Assembly (NCBI GenBank): GCA_050010595.1
Contig: JBEKKS010000005.1
Coordinates: forward strand, 186,001 to 250,000
From: Palsa-513 sp050010595
Lineage (GTDB): Bacteria; Actinomycetota; Thermoleophilia; Solirubrobacterales; Solirubrobacteraceae
DNA: 64,000 bases
Reading direction: 5' to 3'
Positions 25,328 through 32,787 of this stretch are shown in pieces; the stretch's first letter is position 1; the number at the start of each line of letters is the position of its first letter. A program made the position numbers and the translations under genes. The notes under the pieces are model-generated. The model was given only the letters and a program-made list of their open reading frames with translations. It did not search any database and was not told the DNA's origin.

Positions 25328-26001
25328 TCGGCACGATCAAGAGCCGGAAGGGCCGAGACAAGGCACCACCCGCCGAGGGGCGCCGCCGCGCCACACCGGC
25401 GATGGTCGTTTCCTGCACCGCGCTGGTCCTCGCTGCATCGGGCGCCGGCTACGCCGCCGGTGACGGCGCATCACCAACGATCTCCGCCTGCGTGCACCAC
25501 GCCGGCGGCGGTCTCTACATCGCCCGATCGAAGTGCGCCCGCGGCGACAGAAAGCTCAGCTGGGACGCGGCTGGACCGCAGGGCGCAACCGGATCCGCCG
25601 GCGCGCCCGGCTCTCAGGGCACCCCAGGCGCGCAGGGCGCGACCGGCGTGTCCGGTACGCCGGCGACGACGCTGTATGCCCAGGTCGAGTCGAACGCAAC
25701 GATTAACACGTCGAGCCCCGGCGTCACCGCCGGCTACAGCTCGCCCGAGTTCTTCGTCGACTTCGGCCAGAACATCTCGCACTGCGTTCCGCTCGTGCAA
25801 GAGGGCTCCCTGCCGGTCTTCGGCAGCCCCGGCACGAGCGTCGGGGACTCGGCGGGCTACGCAGCGAACGTCGGCATGGCCGGCGCAGGCGTCGGTGAAG
25901 GGCCGGGGGGCGAGTTCCCCACTGCCGACACCGTCAGCGTCATCACCTACGTCGGCTCGAGCCAGTCGCCGGCTCCCTTCTACATCGCCGTCATCTGCTG
26001 A
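25324..26001 (+). CDS. Exported collagen-like protein
   Basis: A 225-residue protein. A basic 26-residue N-terminus is followed by a hydrophobic segment (MVVSCTALVLAASGAGYAAG), probably a signal peptide or anchor; an internal ATG at this point is an alternative start. Next come SACVHHAGGGLYIA and CARGDRKLSWDAAGPQG, a module seen in Thermoleophilia surface proteins, then about ten Gly-X-Y triplets (GPQGATGSAGAPGSQG...), then a beta-rich C-terminal domain with two Cys. It probably acts outside the cell. It is coupled to the genes on both sides by overlapping start and stop codons. Confidence 0.7.
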   Translation: MIGTIKSRKGRDKAPPAEGRRRATPAMVVSCTALVLAASGAGYAAGDGASPTISACVHHAGGGLYIARSKCARGDRKLSWDAAGPQGATGSAGAPGSQGTPGAQGATGVSGTPATTLYAQVESNATINTSSPGVTAGYSSPEFFVDFGQNISHCVPLVQEGSLPVFGSPGTSVGDSAGYAANVGMAGAGVGEGPGGEFPTADTVSVITYVGSSQSPAPFYIAVIC

Positions 26002-27653
26002 TGCGTGCTCGCGCGCTCGCCAGATACCCCCGCCCGCGGCTCGCGCTCGCGCTTTGCGTCCTCGCCTGCCTCAGCGCAACAAGCGCAGCGTTGCCGGCAC
26101 TCGCCTCCGCATCCACGCCACTCACATTTGCGAGCTCGCGCTCAGTCTTCGGCGGCTACGGGCAGTTCGGGGTCAGCTGTCCGTCGACTTCGCTGTGCGT
26201 GGCAGCCGGAGGTCTCGGCTATCTGTACGTCTCGACCGACCCAGCGTCGGCCACGTCGTCGTGGACGCAGGTCTCGATCACCGGAGGCAACTCCTGGGCC
26301 GGTGTCAACGTGCCGATTTCCTGCCCGACATCGAGCTTCTGCGTGGCCGTCAACAAGACGACGGGCGACGCGTACGTGTCGACTGATCCGGCAACCCTCA
26401 GCCCGTCAGCCTGGGCCGCGCACTCGGTCGGCGCCAGCGCGGGCACGATCGAAGGCGTGTCCTGCGCATCGACGACGATCTGCGTGGTCGCCACCTACGG
26501 CGGGGGCGCATATATCTCGACGAGTGGCGGTACTTCGTGGAGCGCGGTGACAGCGCTCGCCACGAAATACCTCGGGAGCGTCTCGTGCCCGGCGAGCAGC
26601 TTCTGCGTCCTCACGGGGTATTCGACGAGCCCCAACGGCCACACGACCTACACGCTCACCAACCTCGCAAACGGAGCCTCGGCGAGCGAGGTCTCGGACA
26701 CTGGTGCCGACGCCGCCGAAGATCTCGAAGCCGTGTCGTGCGCGTCAAGCGCGCTGTGCGTCGCCGTCGATGGCGGCGGCTACGCGGTCAGCTCGGCGAA
26801 TCCGCTTGGTGCCTCCTGGAACACGCCGACGCAGACGAGCGCCGACCCGCTGGAGCTTGCAGCCGTGTCGTGCCCGCTGGCATCGATGTGCGTCGCCGTC
26901 GGCTCAGGCGGCCAAGCCGTGTTCTCGACGACTCCCACGGGGCCGAGTGCAGACTGGCCGCTCGACAGCGGCTTTGACGGCACGAACCCGCTCGACGGTG
27001 TCTCCTGCCCGCAGAGCGGCCTCTGCGTCGCGGTCGACGGCAACGGCTACGAAGCGCTCGCGACCGGTGCGACGCTTGCCGTGTCGCTCGCAGGCACCGG
27101 ATCCGGAGCGGTTACAGACTCGGACTCCTACATCAACTGCGGCTCCACCTGTAGCGCCGACTACGCAGGGGGATCGCCCGTCACGCTCACCGCGACACCA
27201 AGCGCCGGGTCGGTGCTCGCCGGCTGGAGTGGCGGCGGTTGCTCCGGGACCGCCACCACGTGCACCGTCACCAACGGCGCTGCGGGCTCCTCGCAAACCG
27301 TCACTGCGACCTTCAGTCCGCCGCCACCAACGCCGGCGCCACTCACCCCGGTGGCAGTGGCGCCCCCGGGCACGACCCTCGCGGACGCGGCGATCCGCCA
27401 GAAGCAGCACTCCGCCGTGTTCATGTTCACTGCAACCGGGAGCGCGACGAGCTTCCAGTGCGCGCTGGTGCGCAAGCCGCAGGCAACGCGCAAGCACAAG
27501 CATCCGAAGACTCCGGTGCCCTCTTACGGGACGTGCTCCGCGCCGAAGACCTACAGGCATCTGAAGCCCGGGCAATACATCTTCTACGTCGAGGCAGTCG
27601 GGCCGGGCGGCATCTCCCCCGTGCCGGCGACGAGGTCGTTCAAGATCGGTTGA
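26001..27653 (+). CDS. Secreted protein with seven SCPxxxxCVAV repeats
   Basis: A 550-residue exported protein with a signal peptide ending near LPALASA. Seven repeats of the form (G/A)VSCPxSxxCVAVDxxG...ST follow at intervals of roughly 35-50 residues over the first 350 residues, each with two Cys four residues apart from the SC pair. They suggest a disulfide-stabilised beta-propeller-like fold. A single bacterial-repeat (SGAVTD...CSADYAGGSPVTLTATP) domain and a Pro-rich linker come next, then a C-terminal beta domain ending in RSFKIG. The ATG overlaps the previous stop by one base. Its role is unknown; adhesion or matrix is plausible. Confidence 0.75.
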   Translation: MRARALARYPRPRLALALCVLACLSATSAALPALASASTPLTFASSRSVFGGYGQFGVSCPSTSLCVAAGGLGYLYVSTDPASATSSWTQVSITGGNSWAGVNVPISCPTSSFCVAVNKTTGDAYVSTDPATLSPSAWAAHSVGASAGTIEGVSCASTTICVVATYGGGAYISTSGGTSWSAVTALATKYLGSVSCPASSFCVLTGYSTSPNGHTTYTLTNLANGASASEVSDTGADAAEDLEAVSCASSALCVAVDGGGYAVSSANPLGASWNTPTQTSADPLELAAVSCPLASMCVAVGSGGQAVFSTTPTGPSADWPLDSGFDGTNPLDGVSCPQSGLCVAVDGNGYEALATGATLAVSLAGTGSGAVTDSDSYINCGSTCSADYAGGSPVTLTATPSAGSVLAGWSGGGCSGTATTCTVTNGAAGSSQTVTATFSPPPPTPAPLTPVAVAPPGTTLADAAIRQKQHSAVFMFTATGSATSFQCALVRKPQATRKHKHPKTPVPSYGTCSAPKTYRHLKPGQYIFYVEAVGPGGISPVPATRSFKIG

Positions 27654-27665
27654 GCGGGCCGCTCA
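27651..27665. terminator. Palindrome shared by two convergent stop codons
   Basis: TGAGCGG and CCGCTCA flank a single G. The TGA of the repeat protein and the TGA (as TCA) of the SRPBCC gene are the two ends of the palindrome. It may serve as a small bidirectional terminator. Confidence 0.35.
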
Positions 27666-28103
27666 GCGACTACCGGATCCGATCGTCTTGCGCAGGCCCG
27701 CGAGCGCGTTGTCGCCGAGGCGCTTGAGGACGAGCCCGAGCAGTGGATCGGCGAGGCTCAGCCACCCTTTTAGCGTCAACTCCGCGTCGTAGGTGACTAC
27801 CGTGCCCTCGGGCGCCGGCTCGAACGTGATCCGGTCAAGCGAAACCGCCGTGGCGTTCTCGCCGCGGAACGTGACAGCGTTCGGCGGGTCGTACTCGACG
27901 ATGCGGTAGACGAGCGAAGTCTTGCGGCCGAGAACGGAGGCGACGAGGCGGAACTCGGCGCCCTCGCCGAGCGGCCCCCGATCGAGACGCTCACACTCGA
28001 CGGTGCCTGGATCCCACTCGGGCGCGGTGGTGAAGTCGCTCAAATACGCGAACGCCTCTGTAGCAGGTTGCGGCGTCTGCACGCTTGCCTTGTAGCGGGC
28101 CAT
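27663..28103 (-). CDS. SRPBCC (START-like) family protein
   Basis: A 146-residue protein with the helix-grip fold pattern of polyketide cyclase/dehydrase-like proteins: TPQPATEAFAYLSDFTTAPEW at the start, central strands VYRIVEYDPPNAVTFRGE, FEPAPEGTVVTYDAEL, and a long C-terminal helix region (LKRLGDNALAGLRKTIG). Members bind lipids or other hydrophobic ligands; the ligand is unknown. ATG at 28103. It is downstream, by 13 bases, of a small membrane protein on the same strand. Confidence 0.85.
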   Translation of the reverse strand: MARYKASVQTPQPATEAFAYLSDFTTAPEWDPGTVECERLDRGPLGEGAEFRLVASVLGRKTSLVYRIVEYDPPNAVTFRGENATAVSLDRITFEPAPEGTVVTYDAELTLKGWLSLADPLLGLVLKRLGDNALAGLRKTIGSGSR

Positions 28104-28116
28104 GAAACCTCCCGGC

Positions 28117-28326
28117 CTAGCCGAAATGACCCCAGCGGGTGGCGATGATGAGAAGCAGGCCGCCGATCGCGAGAGCGATGCCCGCGACGATCGTTCTAGC
28201 AGCGCGGAACTTGAACACGGGGATCTGGGCAGCGGCCAGCCAGATGCCCGCGAGCAGAATGAGCAAGAACCCGACCTCGGCCAAGCGCCTGCCCGTTTGA
28301 TGCGTGAGCGCCAAGACGAAGCTCAT
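28117..28326 (-). CDS. Small two-helix membrane protein
   Basis: A 69-residue protein with two predicted membrane helices (VGFLLILLAGIWLAAA and TIVAGIALAIGGLLLIIA) separated by a basic stretch KFRAARTI. No family is recognised. Start ATG 28326. It sits just before the SRPBCC gene on the same strand, so the two may form an operon for a membrane-lipid function. Confidence 0.6.
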   Translation of the reverse strand: MSFVLALTHQTGRRLAEVGFLLILLAGIWLAAAQIPVFKFRAARTIVAGIALAIGGLLLIIATRWGHFG

Positions 28327-28400
28327 CCTCGATCATTGTTGCGCGCCGCGGCCGAACCGCGCTCGTAGCCTTGCGTGAGCGCGCGCTCTAGGGTTAGCCG

Positions 28401-28604
28401 ATGCCGATCATCCGCGTCGAGATGTGGGAGGGCCGAAACCTCGAGGTGAAGCGCCGGCTCGCGCGCGAGCTCACCGACACGCTCGCGCGCATCATCGATT
28501 GCGATCCGTCGACCGTCCGGGTTCTGATCGACGACTACTCGACCGAGAACTGGGCCGTTGGCGGCAGGCTGCGGGCCGACGCGAGCGATCCGCCTCAGCG
28601 CTGA
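28401..28604 (+). CDS. 4-oxalocrotonate tautomerase-like protein
   Basis: A 67-residue protein with Pro as the second residue (MPIIRVEMWEGR), the catalytic base of the tautomerase superfamily once Met is removed. The rest, EVKRRLARELTDTLARI and VRVLIDDYSTENWAVGG, matches the 4-OT fold. It would form hexamers and catalyse keto-enol tautomerisation; the natural substrate is unknown. The gene ends 53 bases before the tRNA-Lys fragment that marks the island boundary. Confidence 0.85.
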   Translation: MPIIRVEMWEGRNLEVKRRLARELTDTLARIIDCDPSTVRVLIDDYSTENWAVGGRLRADASDPPQR

Positions 28605-28656
28605 GCGACGCTAGCCACAAACGCTGCCCTCGGCGAGCTCCGGCGAGTGAGTGAAG

Positions 28657-28701
<45 letters not shown>

Positions 28702-28846
28702 GGCTGCTTTGCAGGGCTTTCCCAGCGTTTTCAGGGCTTCTCAAGTGCTCTGAAGTACGCTCGACTACCCTCAGATTCGCTCACCTCGGGACATATTCTG
28801 GGACACGAAAATGCGTCCCGGGAGGAGACCCCGCGAGAGCTAGCGG

Positions 28847-29044
28847 CTAGGCCGCGACGTGCAACGATGAGCCGTACGCGGCCTCACCAGCGAAGTGCCC
28901 CGCCTCGTCCTGCGCGACGAGAAAGACGGCATCCGCGGCCGCGGGATCGGCCTCGACGATCGTGCCGAGCGCAGCCACCGCCGCGTCGCGGTCCTCGAAT
29001 GCGTACATGAGGTTGCCGTTGCTGTCGAAGATCGAGTAGGTCAT
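28847..29044 (-). CDS. Small unknown protein, 65 residues
   Basis: The protein starts MTYSIFDSNGNLMYAFEDRD, with a beta-hairpin-like N-terminus and an acidic helix (AAVAALGTIVEADPAAADAV). No family is assigned. It may be a small acidic stress- or toxin-related protein, but nothing supports that beyond size and its position 63 bases from a divergent toxin/antitoxin-like locus. ATG at 29044. Confidence 0.5.
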   Translation of the reverse strand: MTYSIFDSNGNLMYAFEDRDAAVAALGTIVEADPAAADAVFLVAQDEAGHFAGEAAYGSSLHVAA

Positions 29045-29107
29045 CGTGCCACGCAGGGTATCGGCGGTCGTTGGTGCGGTGTCCGGCGAGCGATCGAATA
29101 TGGCGGG

Positions 29108-29347
29108 ATGCCTCTAGCGCAACCGCGTCTCGTCGTGTGGAGCGATCACGCGATCACGAAGGCGTAGATCCTCGCTGTCGCGCGCAGCGACATCGATGCC
29201 GTCCTGGATGCTCACGAGCGCCGCTCGCGCAACACTGGCGCGGTCGACTGGTTGCTCCCGCACGGCCGCTACGCGATCGCCTACAACCATCCCACCGATG
29301 AAGACGAACTGACCGCGCTGATCGTGACGCTCTGGCGACGCGGCTAG
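29108..29347 (+). pseudogene. Toxin-like gene interrupted by an in-frame TAG
   Basis: From ATG 29108 the frame reads MPLAQPRLVVWSDHAITKA, then TAG at 29165-29167, then continues without a break to ILAVARSDIDAVLDAHERR...GRYAIAYNHPTDEDELTALIVTLW and stops at 29347. Both parts look like one 79-residue protein of the small DUF4258/RelE-like toxin kind (WSDHA...GRYAIAYNHP...VTLWRR). It lies 11 bases before a DUF2283 gene, the usual order for such pairs. The stop probably kills the toxin while the antitoxin is kept; read-through or a sequencing error are alternatives. Confidence 0.55.
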
Positions 29348-29358
29348 CATTCACTGAG

Positions 29359-29583
29359 ATGAAGCTCGAAGGCCACTACGACGCTCAGGCCGACATAGCC
29401 TGGTTGCGCTTCGAGGACTACGACGCTCGAATCGTCGTGGCCGAGGAAGTCGAGTTTGGGCTGCGCGAGCTCGACCCGAAGGATCGGCACGTCGTCGGAC
29501 TCGAGTACTGGCACGCCAGCCAGACACTCCCTGGCGATCTACTGCGCATGCTGCCAGCACCGCCCGTCGGCGCAGCGCACTAA
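29359..29583 (+). CDS. DUF2283 family protein (candidate antitoxin)
   Basis: A 74-residue protein with the DUF2283 layout: YDAQADIAWLRFEDYDARIV, VEFGLRELDPKDRHVVGLEYWHAS. The family is commonly encoded beside small RelE- or DUF4258-like toxins and is regarded as an antitoxin. Here the upstream partner carries an internal stop codon, so the gene may be an orphan antitoxin. ATG at 29359. Confidence 0.75.
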   Translation: MKLEGHYDAQADIAWLRFEDYDARIVVAEEVEFGLRELDPKDRHVVGLEYWHASQTLPGDLLRMLPAPPVGAAH

Positions 29584-29891
29584 CGCGCGGGCCGAACGGC
29601 CCTCGGCGTGGCCCGCCCATTCCCAGACGCGACGGATGTCGGCCTCGGCTATCGCAGGTGTCGCCGAAAAGCGGAAGAGCCTTAGCGGAGTCGGCCCTGG
29701 CCGATTCGTCGGCGGCTCAGCGAGACTCGTGTCATTGGGCGGAAGCGGTAGCGACCTGCACGCTTACTGACCACCGTGGAAGCAGTTACGCGAGTCCGGA
29801 CGCTATCCGCGGCATCTTCGCCCGGCAAGTGGAGCGTCTCGATCCGGGGGGGCCGGAGTAGGGACTATTTCAAAGCACTTGGTTGAAGCCT
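29584..29891. other. Gene-free stretch with one island repeat
   Basis: Open frames here have no family resemblance or ribosome-binding sites. The only structure I see is one copy of the island repeat (29736-29759). The right edge abuts the stop of the NarL-type regulator. Confidence 0.4.
29736..29759 (+). repeat. Island intergenic repeat, short copy
   Basis: Begins TGGGCGGAAGCGGTAGCGA; it shares the TGGGCGnnAGCGGTAGCG core with copies at 34097, 35736 and (inverted) 43452, then diverges. Confidence 0.5.
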
Positions 29892-30614
29892 TCAGGACGG
29901 TGTGATTAGACCGGACTCGTAGGCGTAGACGACGGCCTGCACGCGGTCGCGTAGGTCGAGTTTGTTGAGTAGTCGTCCGACGTGCACTTTGACTGTTCCT
30001 TCGGAGAGGTGGAGTTGTCCGGCGATCTCGCGGTTGCTGAGTCCTTGGGCGAGGGCTCGCAAGACTTCGAGCTCGCGGCTGGTGAGTACGGTTTCGGCCG
30101 GGGAGCGTGGTGGTTGGGTGTCTTGTGAGCGTGATTGGAGTTGGGGCAGGACGGTGTCGAGGAGGCGGCGGGTGGCGGCTGGCGAGATGATCGCGTCGCC
30201 GGCGGCTACGGCTTTGATCGCCGCGACTAGCTCATCTGGGTCTGCGTCTTTGAGCACGAATCCGCTGGCGCCGGCGCGGAGCGCGTCGAGGACGTAGTCG
30301 TCGATGTTGAATGTGGTGAGGATCAACACGCGGATCTGCGGGTAGGCCTTCACGATCGCTTCGGTCGCGGTTATCCCGTCCCAGCCGGGCATCTGGACGT
30401 CCATGAGGATCACATCTGGATGTTGAGTCTTGGCCAACTCGAGGGCGGCACGTCCGTCTTCGGCTTCGCCAACGATTTCCAGTTCAGACCGAGCGTCTAG
30501 GAACATGCGGTACCCGAGGCGCAACATCGGCTGGTCGTCGACGAGTGCGACTCGGATCGGCGCGGCTTCCCCTGGAGGCTCGACCGTCACGTCACCGGCG
30601 GGAGAGTCAGGCAT
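29892..30614 (-). CDS. NarL/LuxR-type response regulator
   Basis: A 240-residue response regulator. The receiver has VALVDDQPMLR, phospho-acceptor Asp72 in VILMDVQMPGWDG, and LKDADPDEL with the conserved Lys. The LuxR helix-turn-helix is LTSRELEVLRALAQGLSNRE followed by LSEGTVKVHVGRLLNKL. It overlaps the upstream kinase gene by eight bases, so the two are co-translated. With the ABC-2 transporter genes just upstream it forms a common actinobacterial cassette in which the system controls an exporter; the signal is unknown. Confidence 0.93.
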   Translation of the reverse strand: MPDSPAGDVTVEPPGEAAPIRVALVDDQPMLRLGYRMFLDARSELEIVGEAEDGRAALELAKTQHPDVILMDVQMPGWDGITATEAIVKAYPQIRVLILTTFNIDDYVLDALRAGASGFVLKDADPDELVAAIKAVAAGDAIISPAATRRLLDTVLPQLQSRSQDTQPPRSPAETVLTSRELEVLRALAQGLSNREIAGQLHLSEGTVKVHVGRLLNKLDLRDRVQAVVYAYESGLITPS

Positions 30615-31836
30615 GCACGTGTTGGCCGGCGGCTCGCGGGCCCGTCGGGCTCGTCGGTGCCGGAATGCTCGCCGCGATCAGCCATCCGCCGTGACCGCTG
30701 CTTGGGGCGGGCCCGGCGGTGAGGGTGCCGGACCAGGCCGCGACGCGCTCATGCATGCCGCGGATGCCGTGACCAGCCGTTCGCCGCAGCGCCGGATGCT
30801 CTCGCGTCCTCGTCGGCACCGGTCCGGGGCCGACATCGCGGATCGTCAGTAGCACCTCGGCGGGTTGGTACTCCAGGCGCACGCTGGCGGTAGCATGCTC
30901 GCCAGCGTGTTTGAGGGAGTTGGTGAGCCCTTCTTGGACGACGCGATAAAGCGTGCCTTCCAAGGCCTGGGATAGCGGGTACGGCTGGCCGGCGACGGTG
31001 TAGGCAACTGGTAAGCCCGCATCTCGAACCTGGTCGATCAGAGCGCCGATGTCGCTGAGATCCGGTTGAGGAGACCGGTTTGCTTCGCTGGGGTCGGTGC
31101 GCAACACGCCCAGGAGCTGACGAGTGTCAGTGAGTGCCTGCTGACCGATCTTCGCCACGTCTTTCATTACCAGTGCGGCCTGTCCCGGGGTGTCGCTAGC
31201 GACAGCCGCCGCCCCGTTCGCCAAGGCAACCATGACCGTCAGATGGTGCGCGAGACCGTCATGCATCTCGCGCGCGATGCGAGTCCGTTCGACTGCGGCA
31301 GCGAGTTCTGCGTGCTGGTCACTTTCGCGTTCGGCACGCTCGGCGCGATCCTTCAGCTCGCCGAGGTAGTCGGTACGGATTCTGGCGTATGCACCGAGTG
31401 CTCCGGGGGCGATCGCGACCCCTGACAGGATGATGAACGCCAGGGGATACGACGAGCCGACGTAGGTAGGCCAGCGCGCTAGCGCCAAGACGCAGCCGAG
31501 TTCGAGCACTGCTGCCCCGAGCAGCACGATGCGAAAGGTGGCGCGATTACCCACCGTGTAGAAAGCGACGAGCAGGGAGACATCGGCGTAGCCAAGCCGC
31601 AAACCTAGGATCCACTGCACGAACGCGGCCGCCGCAATAACCATGAACACCGCCACCGGCAACCGCCGCCGCGCTAGCAGCGGGATAACGAGAGCTGCCG
31701 TCAACAGCAGTGACTCGACGCCGTGTGGAGCGGCGCTAAAGCTCGCCAGCGCCACAATGATCAAAGGCGGAAGCCAATCCATGACGCGGGCCGGATTCGG
31801 CCGCATTCGCGGCTCCCACTTAGCAGCGACGTTCAC
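30607..31836 (-). CDS. Sensor histidine kinase, HisKA_3 (NarX/DesK-like)
   Basis: A 409-residue kinase. The first 150 residues hold about five or six membrane helices with little outside loop, suggesting sensing within the membrane. A coiled-coil leads into the H-box ERTRIAREMHDGLAHHL (His192). The HATPase end has RVVQEGLTNSLKHA and GHGIRGMHERV. It phosphorylates the NarL-type regulator encoded next. ATG at 31836 is plausible but the first 18 residues are not conserved-looking. Base composition seems less GC-rich than the flanking chromosome. Confidence 0.92.
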   Translation of the reverse strand: MNVAAKWEPRMRPNPARVMDWLPPLIIVALASFSAAPHGVESLLLTAALVIPLLARRRLPVAVFMVIAAAAFVQWILGLRLGYADVSLLVAFYTVGNRATFRIVLLGAAVLELGCVLALARWPTYVGSSYPLAFIILSGVAIAPGALGAYARIRTDYLGELKDRAERAERESDQHAELAAAVERTRIAREMHDGLAHHLTVMVALANGAAAVASDTPGQAALVMKDVAKIGQQALTDTRQLLGVLRTDPSEANRSPQPDLSDIGALIDQVRDAGLPVAYTVAGQPYPLSQALEGTLYRVVQEGLTNSLKHAGEHATASVRLEYQPAEVLLTIRDVGPGPVPTRTREHPALRRTAGHGIRGMHERVAAWSGTLTAGPAPSSGHGGWLIAASIPAPTSPTGPRAAGQHVHA

Positions 31837-31936
31837 TGAAGCTCACCTCCGTGCCGCTAGTTGGTTGCTAACGATGATACGTATCGGCTCGCGCGAGATG
31901 GCGCCGCCCGCGATGAGCGCAGGTCACGCCGGCCAG

Positions 31937-31965
31937 CGGGCGACCCCTGCGCAGGCTGGCGCCCG
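31937..31965 (-). terminator. Hairpin after the ABC-2 permease gene
   Basis: Outer arms CGGGCG (31937-31942) and CGCCCG (31960-31965) enclose the palindrome CCTGCGCAGG. It lies directly after the permease stop on the minus strand and probably separates the transporter transcript from the kinase/regulator transcript. Confidence 0.45.
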
Positions 31966-31968
31966 GGC

Positions 31969-32787
31969 TCACGCGTCTGTTCGCCGAAGCCTGACTGCGG
32001 CGGCGACGATGCCCAGTCCGGTCCAGACCAGCAACACGATCACCGACCCGAGAGTTGACAGATGCCCGGGATCGGGCGCGGCGAACAACCCCTCGCCCGC
32101 GTCCGCCGGTGTGTACGGGCCGATCAGCCGGTACCAGTGGCTCGGCAGCAGCTCAAGCACCGTCGGCACGACGAACAGGATGCCCACGATTGTTGAGATC
32201 CCACCCGCGGTGCTGCGGATCAAGACGCCGAGCGACAGCGCCATGATCCCGATCAATGTCAGAAAGACGAACGCGTCGAACGTCATCTCGAACGCGTGCG
32301 GACGGGTGATCGACACGCCATCATGACCGGCGAGGATCGCCTGACTGGCAAAGAACGAAACGAACACTGAGACCAGCGAGGCTGCGCCGAAAACGGCTAC
32401 GAGCACAACGATCTTGCCCCAGAACACAGGCAACCGCCTCGGCACGACCGTCATCGAGGCGCGAATCATGCCCGTCGCGTACTCACCGCTGATCAGCAGA
32501 ACGCCCATCACGCCGACGGTAAGCTCGGCGAAATAGACCCCGGTCAGACTGCTCGTAATCGGATCGAAGCTGGCCCTGCTCGACGCGCTCATCGTGTGCC
32601 ACTCATTAACAGTCACCACCGACTCGATGACGCCGATCCCAACCGTCGCCACGAACATCACCAACAGCGCAATGTAGGTCGACCGCAGCGACCAAAGCTT
32701 GGTCCACTCCGAGCAAATAACTCGCGCCTGCGTGACTCGCAGCGGCGCGACGCCCGCTGGCTTCTGCATGTGGGTCGCGGTGCTCAT
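31969..32787 (-). CDS. ABC-2 type exporter permease
   Basis: A 272-residue membrane protein with six predicted helices and the ABC-2/NatB-like signature: SEWTKLWSLRSTYIAL at the N-terminus, SGEYATGMIRASMTVVPRR in the middle. A large outer loop lies between helices 1 and 2 (around NEWHTMSASSRASFD). It would form the channel for the ATPase encoded just upstream, whose stop it overlaps by four bases. Typical roles are peptide or drug export and immunity. The two-component genes 130 bp downstream probably regulate it. Confidence 0.88.
   Translation of the reverse strand: MSTATHMQKPAGVAPLRVTQARVICSEWTKLWSLRSTYIALLVMFVATVGIGVIESVVTVNEWHTMSASSRASFDPITSSLTGVYFAELTVGVMGVLLISGEYATGMIRASMTVVPRRLPVFWGKIVVLVAVFGAASLVSVFVSFFASQAILAGHDGVSITRPHAFEMTFDAFVFLTLIGIMALSLGVLIRSTAGGISTIVGILFVVPTVLELLPSHWYRLIGPYTPADAGEGLFAAPDPGHLSTLGSVIVLLVWTGLGIVAAAVRLRRTDA

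Noticed and set aside
31876..31885. GATACGTATC palindrome before the NarL-type kinase gene
   Set aside because: Ten bases only, a single copy, and no match to a known site; too weak to call an operator.
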